Shown: piece after piece, positions 13,629 through 20,750 of the stretch
Layout: each line of letters opens with the position of its first letter
Numbering within the stretch: the stretch's first letter is position 1
Assembly: GCA_002429045.1 (NCBI GenBank)
Contig: DIYM01000129.1
Coordinates: 696-21,445, forward strand
Length of the DNA stretch: 20,750 nucleotides
DNA from: Phycisphaerales bacterium UBA6054
GTDB lineage: Bacteria; Planctomycetota; Phycisphaerae; Phycisphaerales; UBA1924
Direction: 5' to 3'
Notes under the pieces: model-generated
What the model was told of the DNA's origin: nothing
Databases searched by the model: none
What the model saw: the letters and a program-made list of their open reading frames with translations, nothing else
Translations under genes and position numbers: made by a program

Positions 13629-14696
13629 GTGACCCGTCGCCCTCTCATCTCGATCTCGCTCGGCGATCCCGGCGGCATCGGCCCCGAGATCGTTGTCGCG
13701 GCGCTGAAGGACCGGGCGGTTGCCGCCCAGGCGCGGTACGCGATCCACGGATCATCATCAGCGTTGTTGGCGGCTGCCGAGGCGCTCAGTGTCGAGCCGG
13801 TCTGGTGGCGGGTGGACGCCCGGCGCGATGATCTCGCCGAGTCGGCCGCGGGCCACGATGTGGTCTTGTACGATTCGGACCCCGAGTTGGTCGAGCAGGG
13901 CCGCCCGACCGAGTTCGAGCATCGGGCCACCAAGCTGGGCGGCGCGTTGAGCTTCCGCTGGGTCGAGGCCGCGATCGCAGACGCGCGGCGTGACCCGGGC
14001 GACCCGCGTCGGGCCGGCGCGGTGGTGACGGCCCCGATCTCGAAGGAGGCCTGGTCGCTGGCCGGCAAAGGCAGGTGGCCCGGGCACACCGAGCTCTTTG
14101 CGCACCGGTTCAAGGCGCCTCGGTACGCGATGATGTTCGTGGGCGACAGGCTGCGGGTCGTGCTCGCGACGGTGCACGTGCCCCTGATGGACGTGCGGAA
14201 CGAGCTGACGATCGGCGCGGTCCATACCGCGATCGACCTCGGGCACGATGCGTGCACCAGGCTCGGCATCAGGCACCCCCGCATCGCGGTCGCCGGGCTG
14301 AACCCGCACGCGGGCGAGGGCGGGCTGATGGGCGACGAGGAAGCGCGGATCATCGCCCCGGCGATCGAGTTGGCGGGCGAGCACGGCATCGATGTGTCGG
14401 GCCCGTACCCGGGCGACACGGTCTTCAACGCGGCCGTCGCAGGGCGGTTCGACCTCGTCGTCGCGATGTACCACGACCAGGGTCTGATCCCGGTCAAGCT
14501 GCTCGAACGCGACCTGGCGGTGAACACGACGCTGGGCCTGCCGGTGCCGCGGACGAGCCCGGACCACGGCACGGCGTTCGACATCGCCGGCACCGGTCGG
14601 GCGAACCCGGGGTCGATGGTGTCGTCGCTGAGACTCGCCGCGCGGCTGGCCGTGACCAACGCGCCCGACGGCGCCGCGACGCGGAGCGGGCGATGA
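13629..14696 (+). CDS. pdxA: 4-hydroxythreonine-4-phosphate dehydrogenase PdxA
   Basis: A 355-residue NAD-dependent enzyme of the DXP-dependent pyridoxal 5'-phosphate pathway. It oxidises 4-phosphohydroxy-L-threonine, and the product is condensed by PdxJ. Motifs: GDPGGIGPEI (12-21), TAPISK (134-139), GHTELFAHR (152-160), and the three divalent-metal histidines in HVPL (His183), NPHAGEGG (His227) and YHDQG (His282), which line up with His166, His211 and His266 of E. coli PdxA. The nucleotide-site segment TSPDHGTAFDIAG (309-321) is intact. The start is a GTG immediately after a TACCAT box; upstream reading is blocked by the divergent Imm63-like gene. The stop overlaps the next gene by four bases (ATGA). 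No pdxJ is seen in the window. Confidence 0.95.
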   Translation: MTRRPLISISLGDPGGIGPEIVVAALKDRAVAAQARYAIHGSSSALLAAAEALSVEPVWWRVDARRDDLAESAAGHDVVLYDSDPELVEQGRPTEFEHRATKLGGALSFRWVEAAIADARRDPGDPRRAGAVVTAPISKEAWSLAGKGRWPGHTELFAHRFKAPRYAMMFVGDRLRVVLATVHVPLMDVRNELTIGAVHTAIDLGHDACTRLGIRHPRIAVAGLNPHAGEGGLMGDEEARIIAPAIELAGEHGIDVSGPYPGDTVFNAAVAGRFDLVVAMYHDQGLIPVKLLERDLAVNTTLGLPVPRTSPDHGTAFDIAGTGRANPGSMVSSLRLAARLAVTNAPDGAATRSGR

Positions 14697-16216
14697 AGAA
14701 ACTGCTGGTGGTGCTGGTGTTGCTGCTCGGGTTGCTCGCGGTGGTCGCGACGGCGGTCATCGTGATCATGCCGCGCGTGACGAGGCTCGACCCGGTCAAG
14801 GTCGCGGGCGACGCGTTGACCGGCTACGGAGCGAACTCGGACAGGCACAAGAACGCCCAACAGCTGCCCACGCCGTGGGATCCGGTCGGAGACGCGAACC
14901 GTCGGGTCGAGGCGATCCCGGTGGAGGACCGGGCGTACCCGCTGATCGCCGAGGCGGCGGCGATGCTAGAGGCGAGCAACGCACGCGATCGGCTCGGATC
15001 GAAGCCGGGAGAAGAGTCTTGGGAAGATGATGCGGTTTGGATCAGGGGAGCGCAAGCACAGGCAATCATCGATCTGCTGCGAGGTGCGGTGAGCAAGCCG
15101 CATTCCGGGTTTCCGCTTGGCGACACCCACGGTCAGATCTGGGACGATGCGAGAGAGCGTCACGGGCTTGAACGGATTGGTGGCAAAGCGACCAAGCAGC
15201 CACCGATGATCGGCGTCTTGCTGCCTGCTATCAGCACATCGAGGATGGCGACCAGATTGCTCGTCGCGGACGCGTTGGTCGCACGTGAGAGCGGAGATTC
15301 GGAGCCGTTTATCGATCGTATCGAAACTGCGATCCAACTGACTCGGCTTGAGTATCCCCTCGATGCGTTGATCCAGCAGCTTGTGCACTGTGCCAATCTT
15401 GCGTATGTATCGTCGGTCGTCCAAGAATCGATTGTCTCATCACCCGGCCTGATGAGTGAGTCGTCTGCCCTAAGAGCGGAGTCGGCGTTGCGAGACGCCA
15501 TGCAGCGTGGCGTTGGTGTTCTCGAAACATCTGGAGAGATGCTGTTTCTTGAAGATCAGTTACGCAGGTACATAAATGGAAACGGCACTTTCAACGGCAC
15601 GGCTGCATCGGCTGCTGCGGAAGCGCTGGATACCGGGCAGGGTACCGGCGCCCCGAGTTCAGTCCAAACCGATGCAATCGACCCGGACTTGCTTGCGACA
15701 CTCAAAGAGGCTCAACGTCTCGCAGGTGCGGGGCAGGCCGCCGCGCGAATCGTCTACAAGCCGATGGACGACTTTGAACAAGCGGTCGAATCGTGGGCTG
15801 AAGAGCCTGACTCGATTCCCGGTCGCATGGGCAGGATGACCTTCGGTTTGATGGTTCCGAGTTGGCCCCGCGCCGTCTCGGTCAACCGGCTGTTCAATCA
15901 GCAAATGACCGCCCTCCGCCTCGCGCTGGCCGCCCACCGGCACCGGCTCCGGCACGGCGACCCGCCCCAGGGGCTGGCCGACATCGACGACGATCTCATC
16001 ACCTTCGACCCCGTGGACGGTTTCACGGGCGGGCCCATGCAGTTCCGCTGGCGCGACGGGGCGCCCTTCGTCTACACCTACGGGCCCGACCGGGACGACG
16101 ACGGCGGCCGCCATGTGCTGGATGAAGATGGCGATCCGTGGGCGACCATCTCCGACGACCTGCTCGAGGCCTCGCCGGACGGGGACTTCGTGCTCTTCCC
16201 GACGCCGGGCGGGTAA
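14693..16216 (+). CDS. Membrane-anchored hypothetical protein, planctomycete type
   Basis: A 507-residue protein with a short cytoplasmic start and one N-terminal hydrophobic helix (about 3-25), the rest probably outside the membrane. The C-terminal 110 residues (QMTALRLALAAHRHRLRHG, then DPVDGFTGGPMQFRW and YGPDRDDDGG) resemble the ending of large planctomycete proteins with an alpha-helical body and a short strand-rich end; the function is unknown. The start ATG overlaps the pdxA stop (ATGA). The two ends have strongly GC-biased third positions like the neighbours, but roughly 14990-15860 is much more relaxed, with many A/T-ending codons, so the gene looks mosaic. No catalytic motif was recognised. 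Confidence 0.8.
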   Translation: MKKLLVVLVLLLGLLAVVATAVIVIMPRVTRLDPVKVAGDALTGYGANSDRHKNAQQLPTPWDPVGDANRRVEAIPVEDRAYPLIAEAAAMLEASNARDRLGSKPGEESWEDDAVWIRGAQAQAIIDLLRGAVSKPHSGFPLGDTHGQIWDDARERHGLERIGGKATKQPPMIGVLLPAISTSRMATRLLVADALVARESGDSEPFIDRIETAIQLTRLEYPLDALIQQLVHCANLAYVSSVVQESIVSSPGLMSESSALRAESALRDAMQRGVGVLETSGEMLFLEDQLRRYINGNGTFNGTAASAAAEALDTGQGTGAPSSVQTDAIDPDLLATLKEAQRLAGAGQAAARIVYKPMDDFEQAVESWAEEPDSIPGRMGRMTFGLMVPSWPRAVSVNRLFNQQMTALRLALAAHRHRLRHGDPPQGLADIDDDLITFDPVDGFTGGPMQFRWRDGAPFVYTYGPDRDDDGGRHVLDEDGDPWATISDDLLEASPDGDFVLFPTPGG

Positions 16217-16240
16217 TTCGGCTTGGTTGGGGGAATCGGG

Positions 16241-16267
16241 TTGACTTCGAGCGGTCGCGGCTAGACT
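16241..16267 (+). promoter_or_regulatory. Candidate promoter of the MATE exporter gene
   Basis: TTGACT (16241-16246) and TAGACT (16262-16267) are separated by 15 bases, shorter than ideal, but both hexamers are good. The predicted leader is about 33 bases with no strong ribosome site before the ATG at 16307. Confidence 0.5.
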
Positions 16268-16306
16268 TGCAGCCGCCCGAGCGCACGGGGGTAGACGGGA
16301 CCATCG

Positions 16307-17941
16307 ATGTCGGAACAGCAGCCCAACTTGCCGGATCGGCAGGGCGACGCCCACGCGTCCGCGCCCGAGGCCGCCGCTGCGCCTGAAGATTCTGGCATGG
16401 GTTCGGTGCCGGTGGATCAGGGGCGGCCGCTGCTCGAACTGCTCAAGATCGCCGGCCCGTCGGTCGCGACCATGTCCAGCTACACGCTGATGCAGTTCGT
16501 CGACACCTTCATGGTCAAGCAGATCGGGCCCGAGCCGGAGTATGTCGCGGCCCAGGGCAACGGTGGGATCATCGCGTGGATGTTCGTCGCCCTGGCGCTG
16601 GGCACGAACACGGTCATCAACTCGTTCGTCAGCCAGAACCTCGGCGCGGGCACCCCGCAGCGCGGTTCGGCCTACGCCTGGAACGGGATGTGGCTGGCAT
16701 TGGTGTACTACGTCGGGATCATCGTGCCCGCGGCGATCCTCGCGCCCTATCTGGTCCCCGACGTGCACTCGCCGAGGATGCAGGAACTGGAGATCGGCTA
16801 CGCCAAAATCCTGCTGTTCGGCGCCATCCTGACGATCGCATCTCGGTCGATACACCACTACTTTTACGGGCTGCATCGCCCGGGCGTGGTGCTGCTGGCG
16901 GCTGTGGTGGGCAACCTGACGAACGTGCTGGTCAACGCGGTCCTGATCTTTGGCGAGGACGGCATGCCCATGCCCGAATCGGCAATCGGGAGAGCGATCT
17001 TCGCGCCCATCGGCGGCTTCGCCCAGTGGATCGCGGGCGGGCTTGGGATCGGGGCGATGGAACTGAACGGGGCCGCGATCGGGACCGTTGTTGGTGGCTT
17101 TGTCGAGCTTCTGATCCCGATGGCGCTCTTCCTGTCGCCGAGGTTCGCCCGGGAGTTCGGCACGCGGGCCGCGTGGCGACCGGACAAAGCGATCATGCGC
17201 GACATCTTCAAGGTCGGCTGGCCCGGCGGGATGATGATGCTCAACGAACTGATCTGCTGGGGCCTCCTGATGGCGTGGCTGGTCCCGTCCGGCGCCCAGG
17301 CGATGGCGCTCGCCGAGGGGGCGGGCCCGGATGAGGTCGAGCACGCCGGCACGATCGCGAACACGGCGGGCTGGATCGCGCTGCGATACATGCACCTGAG
17401 CTTCATGCCCACCGTCGGGATCTCGATCGGAGCGCAGGCCATGGTCGGCAAGGCGATGGGCATGGGGCGTCCGGACCTCGCCCACGCCCGCGCGATGCTC
17501 GCGCTCAAGCTGGCGCTCGGCTACATGGGCGCGTGCGCGGTGCTGTTCGTGGTGCTCCGCTCGGATCTGATCCGGGTGTTTATCAACAGCGATACGCCGC
17601 CCGCGGATATCGATGCGATCGTGCGGGTGGGCTCGCTGGTCATGATCGCCGCCGCGGTGTTCCAGCTGTTCGATGCGATCGCGATCATCCTGTCGGGCGC
17701 GCTCCGCGGCGCGGGCGACACCGTCTGGCCCGGAGTGGCGACGATCATCCTGAGCTGGACCTGCATCGTCGGTGTCGGGCTGCTCCTGATCGATCTCGCG
17801 CCAGGGCTCGGCTCGATGGGCCCGTGGATCGGCGCGGCCGGCTACATCGTCGCGCTCGGGATCGTGCTGGGGGTCCGGTACCGTCTGGGCGCATGGCGGA
17901 GAATGAGCCTGGTTCACCCGGAGCCCGCGCAAGGTTCGTAA
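16307..17941 (+). CDS. MATE-family multidrug/toxin efflux transporter
   Basis: A 544-residue membrane protein with about 12 predicted helices arranged as two halves. After a polar 40-residue N-terminal tail, the first helix region reads LLKIAGPSVATMSSYTLMQFVDTFMV, the MATE/NorM opening. The second half contains HLSFMPTVGISIGAQAMVGKAMG and LSGALRGAGDTVWP, the conserved pseudo-repeat segments of the family. MATE proteins export cationic compounds, using a sodium or proton gradient; the substrate is unknown. The protein is longer than usual (450-480) because of the N-terminal tail and a longer loop with an amphipathic PSGAQAMALAEGAGPDEVEHAG segment between helices. A single gene with its own promoter; 144 bases follow before the next gene. 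Confidence 0.9.
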   Translation: MSEQQPNLPDRQGDAHASAPEAAAAPEDSGMGSVPVDQGRPLLELLKIAGPSVATMSSYTLMQFVDTFMVKQIGPEPEYVAAQGNGGIIAWMFVALALGTNTVINSFVSQNLGAGTPQRGSAYAWNGMWLALVYYVGIIVPAAILAPYLVPDVHSPRMQELEIGYAKILLFGAILTIASRSIHHYFYGLHRPGVVLLAAVVGNLTNVLVNAVLIFGEDGMPMPESAIGRAIFAPIGGFAQWIAGGLGIGAMELNGAAIGTVVGGFVELLIPMALFLSPRFAREFGTRAAWRPDKAIMRDIFKVGWPGGMMMLNELICWGLLMAWLVPSGAQAMALAEGAGPDEVEHAGTIANTAGWIALRYMHLSFMPTVGISIGAQAMVGKAMGMGRPDLAHARAMLALKLALGYMGACAVLFVVLRSDLIRVFINSDTPPADIDAIVRVGSLVMIAAAVFQLFDAIAIILSGALRGAGDTVWPGVATIILSWTCIVGVGLLLIDLAPGLGSMGPWIGAAGYIVALGIVLGVRYRLGAWRRMSLVHPEPAQGS

Positions 17942-18085
17942 CTGGTTTCTTGGCAGTGGCATAGGGGGTCTTGAGAGACTTTGGCCCCGGGGTCGCCTAT
18001 CCTTCTCTTCTGACACAGGTTTTCGCGCCCAGAGCAAGCCGCCCGGGTCGGGCGTGCCGGGAGTGGGCGTCAGCCGGAGGTTCGC

Positions 18086-19030
18086 ATGAGCGACAGCATG
18101 GACATGGTCATCGGTGCGCAGGGTGTGCAGGCGGATGCGCAGGCGGCCCGGGACGCGTTGGCAGAGGCGGCCCAGGCGGATCAGGAGGGGGACCGGGAGG
18201 GCGTCATCGGCGCGTTGCGTCGGGCGGTCGCCGCGGACCCGAACAGCCAGGACGCGCTGTTCAAGCTGGCGTACAACCTCGACCTGGCCGGCGACGAGGA
18301 CGAAGCGATCGCTCTGTACGAGCGCGTGTGCGATCATGTCCCACCGCCCATCAACGCGCTGCTGAACCTGGCGGTCTTGCTCGAAGACCGGGGTGAATAC
18401 GCCCGCGCCGAGCGCAGCCTCCGTCAGATTCTGGACACCAACCCGAACCACCCCCGCGCCAGGCTGTTCATGAAGGACGTCCAGGCGTCGCGAGGCATGG
18501 TCATCGAAGAGGAGAACGAGCGCGACGTGCTCAAGCGCAAGGCGCTGCTCGACACGCCGGTCACGGACTTCGAGCTCTCCGTCCGCGCCCGCACCTGCCT
18601 GAAGAAGATGAACATCCGCACCCTCGGCGACCTGATCCGCATCAACGAGGCCGAGCTGATGAGCTACAAGAACTTCGGCGAGTCGTCGCTCGAAGAGATC
18701 AAGCGGATGCTCGTCCAGAAGAACCTCAAGCTCGGGCAGGGGCGCGAGGACGCGCACCGCGCCGCCCGACGCCAGATCCTCGAGAAGCTCAAGGGCTCCG
18801 GGCGCGAGCAGGCCCTCAACAAGCCGGTCTCCGAACTCCAGCTCTCGGTGCGTGCCCGCAAGGCGCTCCAACTGCTGAACATCCAGACGATCGGCGACCT
18901 GTGCAGCCACACCGAGGCCGAGCTGATGGGTATCAAAAACTTCGGCGCGACCTCGCTGGTCGAGGTCCGCGAGAAGCTCGGGGAGATGGGGCTCTCGCTC
19001 CGCCACCTCGAGGACGGCGAAGTCGCCTGA
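18086..19030 (+). CDS. TPR protein with two RNA polymerase alpha C-terminal-like domains
   Basis: A 314-residue protein. Residues 18-135 are tetratricopeptide helices (for example ALFKLAYNLDLAGDEDEAIALYERV, with DRGEYARAERSLRQIL after it). Two alpha-CTD-like helix-hairpin-helix domains follow: 155-217 (VTDFELSVRARTCLKKMNIRTLGDL to LKLG) and 244-306 (VSELQLSVRARKALQLLNIQTIGDL to LSLR), joined by a basic linker. Compared with E. coli alpha, the DNA-contacting Arg265 is kept (Arg167, Arg256), as are Gly296 and Ser299; Asn268 (Thr170, Lys259) and Lys298 (Ser200, Thr289) are not. It may bind DNA or sigma/activator partners as an RNA polymerase accessory factor; this is inference. The ATG has GGAGG nearby. 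A strong terminator follows. Confidence 0.9.
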   Translation: MSDSMDMVIGAQGVQADAQAARDALAEAAQADQEGDREGVIGALRRAVAADPNSQDALFKLAYNLDLAGDEDEAIALYERVCDHVPPPINALLNLAVLLEDRGEYARAERSLRQILDTNPNHPRARLFMKDVQASRGMVIEEENERDVLKRKALLDTPVTDFELSVRARTCLKKMNIRTLGDLIRINEAELMSYKNFGESSLEEIKRMLVQKNLKLGQGREDAHRAARRQILEKLKGSGREQALNKPVSELQLSVRARKALQLLNIQTIGDLCSHTEAELMGIKNFGATSLVEVREKLGEMGLSLRHLEDGEVA

Positions 19031-19054
19031 CGTCGCGCCCCGGACGATCCAGCA

Positions 19055-19078
19055 AGCCCCGCCCCGGCGGGGCTTTTT
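19055..19078 (+). terminator. Rho-independent terminator of the TPR/alpha-CTD gene
   Basis: An eight-base-pair stem AGCCCCGC/GCGGGGCT with a CCCG loop is followed by TTTTT, 24 bases after the stop codon. The T-run overlaps the TAA stop of the convergent Bfd-like gene. Confidence 0.9.
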
Positions 19079-19373
19079 AGTCGGGCCCGCTCTCCTCCTG
19101 TTGTTCCGGGGTGATGACACGGTCTCCGCTCTTGTGGAAGCCGGTGCGTGCCCGGGCGTACGCCTCGGGCGAGGACCTGAGGTCTGGTGTCTGCCCGCGC
19201 GTGTGCTGCTCGTGGAGGTGCTCGAGGAACGGCACACACCAGCCGCACCCGGTCCCGGCGCCCAGGCACTCCGAGATCAGGCTGGCGACCTTGGGGTTCT
19301 CCCGCTGGCAATAGGTGCGGATCTTGCGGAGGCTCACCCGGAAGCACAGGCAGACTTGATCGTCGGGATCCAT
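19077..19373 (-). CDS. Bfd-like [2Fe-2S] ferredoxin domain protein
   Basis: A 98-residue protein whose first half is a BFD-type [2Fe-2S] domain: VCLCFRVSLRKIR (Cys8, Cys10) and TGCGWCVPFLEHL (Cys43, Cys46), matching the CxC and CxxC ligands of bacterioferritin-associated ferredoxin. In E. coli, Bfd reduces iron stored in bacterioferritin. The second half (about 52-98) is a charged tail of unknown use. No bacterioferritin gene is nearby. The ATG at 19371-19373 starts right before the CxC motif and has a TACCAT box five bases upstream; the longer frame to 19547 is rejected because its extra residues are arginine-rich and featureless. Convergent with the TPR/alpha-CTD gene, sharing its terminator region. 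Confidence 0.85.
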   Translation of the reverse strand: MDPDDQVCLCFRVSLRKIRTYCQRENPKVASLISECLGAGTGCGWCVPFLEHLHEQHTRGQTPDLRSSPEAYARARTGFHKSGDRVITPEQQEESGPD

Positions 19374-19378
19374 GCGGG

Positions 19379-19384
19379 ATGGTA
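19379..19384 (-). promoter_or_regulatory. Candidate -10 box for a leaderless Bfd-like message
   Basis: TACCAT on the minus strand, five bases (CCCGC) before the ATG. It is the same hexamer and spacing as before pdxA. No ribosome site is present. Confidence 0.5.
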
Positions 19385-19584
19385 CGGGCGGATTGTGCTT
19401 GCGTGATGGGCGGCGCCGGGCTACCCTGCGGGCTGATGACCGCGATTGTCCTCTGATCCCGACCGTGTGACCCGCAGCCAAAGCTCTGCTGCGTGCCAGC
19501 CGCGCGCTGGCAGACCCGGGTCGATCCTGATGCAGGATGCCACGCATCCGGCGCGTCCTGCGCCGTGCGTTCAGAGGACACCAC

Positions 19585-19953
19585 TTGAAACACCAAGACC
19601 GACACGCCCGCGATTCGGGCGGATTCTCCTGCGTGCACTGCGGCCGGTTCGTGACACACCGGTCCTACGGCACGCGCCAACGCAATCACTGCCCGCACTG
19701 CCTCTGGTCGCGCCATGTCGACGACAAGGTCGGCGACCGCCGGAGCGCGTGCAACCAGCCCATGGAACCCATCGCGGTGGCGAGCCGAGGCGGGGGTGAG
19801 TGGGCGCTCGTCCACCGCTGCCAGGGCTGCGGGCATCTCCGCACCAACCGCATTGCCGGCGACGACGACGAGCTCGCGCTGCTCGCCTTGGCGTTGCGTC
19901 CGATCAGTCATCCGGCGTTCCCGATCGACTGTCTGCCGGGCCGGGGGCCCTAG
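19585..19953 (+). CDS. RNHCP-domain zinc-binding protein
   Basis: A 122-residue protein with the RNHCP signature: FSCVHCGRFV (Cys16, Cys19), then RQRNHCPHCLWSRHVD, GDRRSAC, a Pro-Met segment, and VHRCQGCGHLRTNRIAGDDDE. The paired CxxC motifs indicate one or two zinc sites. The domain is named after its RNHCP motif and has no established function. I favour the TTG start at 19585, with AGAGGA six bases upstream and a start just before the conserved region; an ATG at 19537 would add 16 basic residues and remains possible. The TAG stop overlaps the convergent methyltransferase-like gene's stop by two bases. Confidence 0.8.
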   Translation: MKHQDRHARDSGGFSCVHCGRFVTHRSYGTRQRNHCPHCLWSRHVDDKVGDRRSACNQPMEPIAVASRGGGEWALVHRCQGCGHLRTNRIAGDDDELALLALALRPISHPAFPIDCLPGRGP

Positions 19954-20468
19954 CGGGCGGCACGCCCCGACCAGTGCGCGGCTTCGGCGGACGACTGCAC
20001 GAGCGTGTAGAGGGAGGTCGTTGAAAGAAGCAGCACAGATCTCGCAACGCCGTCGTCCAGCAGGCACACGCCGCCCGCAACCAGGATCATGCCCGCATAG
20101 ATCGGGTGCGCGATCAAACCGTACAAGCCCGCTGTGACCCGCTCGACGCGGGTGTCTTCGGGGTCCTGCCCGATCCGCCAGTGCGGTCCCATGCCCACTA
20201 CCGAGCAAACAATCAGCAGCGTTCCGAGGATGGAGAGCAACCAGCCCGCGAGGGGCTCGCTCGGCGCTGCAGGGGGTGAGACCAACAACCAGCATGTATA
20301 GCCGATCAGCGTGCCCGCGTAGATCACCTCGATCCACCCGTACCGATCGGCGGGCGGGATGCGCACGACGAATGGCGATCGTCTGTGGCGTGCCACGAAC
20401 AACACCGGGACGACCACGAATGAAACAGCCAGATAGCCCAGCCATGCGTGCCGGGCGTCGGTCAGCAT
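19950..20468 (-). CDS. Isoprenylcysteine methyltransferase-like membrane protein
   Basis: A 172-residue protein with about four or five predicted helices (about 8-26, 46-64, 74-93, 122-138 and 143-160). The segment GMGPHWRIG, then VTAGLYGLIAHPIYAGM, matches the C-terminal core of the isoprenylcysteine carboxyl methyltransferase/PEMT-like family, in which the Gly-x-Tyr...His-Pro-x-Tyr segment lies at the cofactor pocket. Here the usual Arg before His-Pro is Ala120, and the Glu-rich ending (typically E---L---FG--Y) is not seen, so methyltransferase activity is uncertain. The start ATG overlaps the stop of the upstream HAD gene by seven bases, so the pair is probably co-translated. Confidence 0.75.
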   Translation of the reverse strand: MLTDARHAWLGYLAVSFVVVPVLFVARHRRSPFVVRIPPADRYGWIEVIYAGTLIGYTCWLLVSPPAAPSEPLAGWLLSILGTLLIVCSVVGMGPHWRIGQDPEDTRVERVTAGLYGLIAHPIYAGMILVAGGVCLLDDGVARSVLLLSTTSLYTLVQSSAEAAHWSGRAAR

Positions 20469-20750
20469 GCCGCGGCTCCCAGCATCCCGATGAGTTCGAG
20501 CGTGCCGGCGGCCAACGGCTCGCCCGCCACCGCGTCGGCGTGCTCCTTCAACTCGTCGAGCGCGTTGCGGGGGCACCCGAACCACGCCACCTGCTCGCGG
20601 ATCGCGAGGTCTCCCATCGTGTCGCCGATGCCCGCCAGGCGGGCCCGGTCGAGCCCCAGTTCCTCGATCGTCCGCGCGATCGCGCGGGATTTGGAAACGC
20701 CGGGCAGCCTCAGATTGACGCACGTCCAGGTCGTCGCGATCTCGAAGCCC
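20462..20750 (-). CDS. HAD-superfamily hydrolase, C-terminal part (runs off the window)
   Basis: The last 95 residues of a protein whose start lies beyond the right edge. The sequence after the edge reads GFEIATTWTCVNLRLPGVSKSRAIARTI in part, then GLDRARLAGIGDTMGDLAI. The Val-Ser-Lys turn and GIGDTMGDL segment are HAD motifs III and IV, and the ending (WFGCPRNALDELK then ADAVAGEPLAAG) is typical of type II cap phosphatases of the sugar- or mannosylglycerate-phosphatase kind. The exact substrate is unknown. It has no start in view, so it does not appear as an ordinary start-to-stop frame. It overlaps the downstream membrane gene by seven bases. Confidence 0.75.
   Translation of the reverse strand, partial: GFEIATTWTCVNLRLPGVSKSRAIARTIEELGLDRARLAGIGDTMGDLAIREQVAWFGCPRNALDELKEHADAVAGEPLAAGTLELIGMLGAAAC

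Noticed and set aside
17971..18003. TTGAGA and TATCCT before the TPR/alpha-CTD gene as a promoter
   Set aside because: The spacing is 21 bases, too long for a normal sigma70 promoter; no better pair was found.
15659..19237. A 1192-residue open frame on the minus strand
   Set aside because: It is antisense to pdxA-operon, MATE and TPR/alpha-CTD genes, is dominated by Arg, His, Asp and Gln, and has no family motif. Long antisense frames are expected in DNA this GC-rich.

Overview
The window looks like a chromosomal segment from a GC-rich member of the Planctomycetota, most likely class Phycisphaerae. The clues are a secreted protein ending in two AxPFGALNFFD repeats (the GC-type dockerin-like tail typical of Phycisphaerae), a lysine/alanine-repeat histone H1-like protein, a protein fusing tetratricopeptide repeats to two RNA polymerase alpha C-terminal-like domains, and a large membrane-anchored hypothetical protein of planctomycete style. 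No rRNA, tRNA, CRISPR array, insertion sequence or phage gene was seen. The assignment rests on protein features only.

Layout. Positions 1-4098 (minus strand) read thiL, tsaE, exbB, exbD, exbD and then, from its own promoter, the secreted dockerin-tailed protein. Positions 4424-4916 hold two small convergent genes (FmdB-like and a two-helix DUF2892-like membrane protein). Positions 5008-8912 (minus) hold phenylalanine 4-hydroxylase translationally coupled to a Cys-His-Asp lipoprotein, a YtcJ-like amidohydrolase coupled to a DUF2470-like protein, and the histone H1-like gene with a clear terminator. A 570-base non-coding stretch (8913-9482) carries a cluster of GTGCGCG sites. Positions 9483-13171 (plus) hold an M16-like protein lacking the zinc motif, a double-domain ABC permease and a GNAT acetyltransferase. 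An Imm63-like orphan immunity gene (13174-13581, minus, AT-richer) sits before pdxA, an anchored hypothetical protein, a MATE exporter and the TPR/alpha-CTD protein (13629-19030, plus). The right end holds a Bfd-like ferredoxin, an RNHCP zinc protein, an isoprenylcysteine-methyltransferase-like membrane protein and the 3' end of a HAD phosphatase.

Working together. Most genes are housekeeping or cofactor functions: thiamine (ThiL), tRNA t6A (TsaE), vitamin B6 (PdxA), tyrosine formation (PhhA) and envelope energisation (ExbB/ExbD). The most notable signals are (i) eight start codons preceded by a TAnnnT-like box at 5-7 bases, suggesting leaderless mRNAs, beside another class of genes with Shine-Dalgarno leaders; (ii) a TsaE protein with a fused YacG-like tail that has lost three of four zinc ligands; (iii) the TPR/double alpha-CTD protein; (iv) an Imm63-like gene with no toxin in view; and (v) a Cys-His-Asp lipoprotein coupled to phenylalanine hydroxylase. 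All calls come from reading the sequence; no database search was run.
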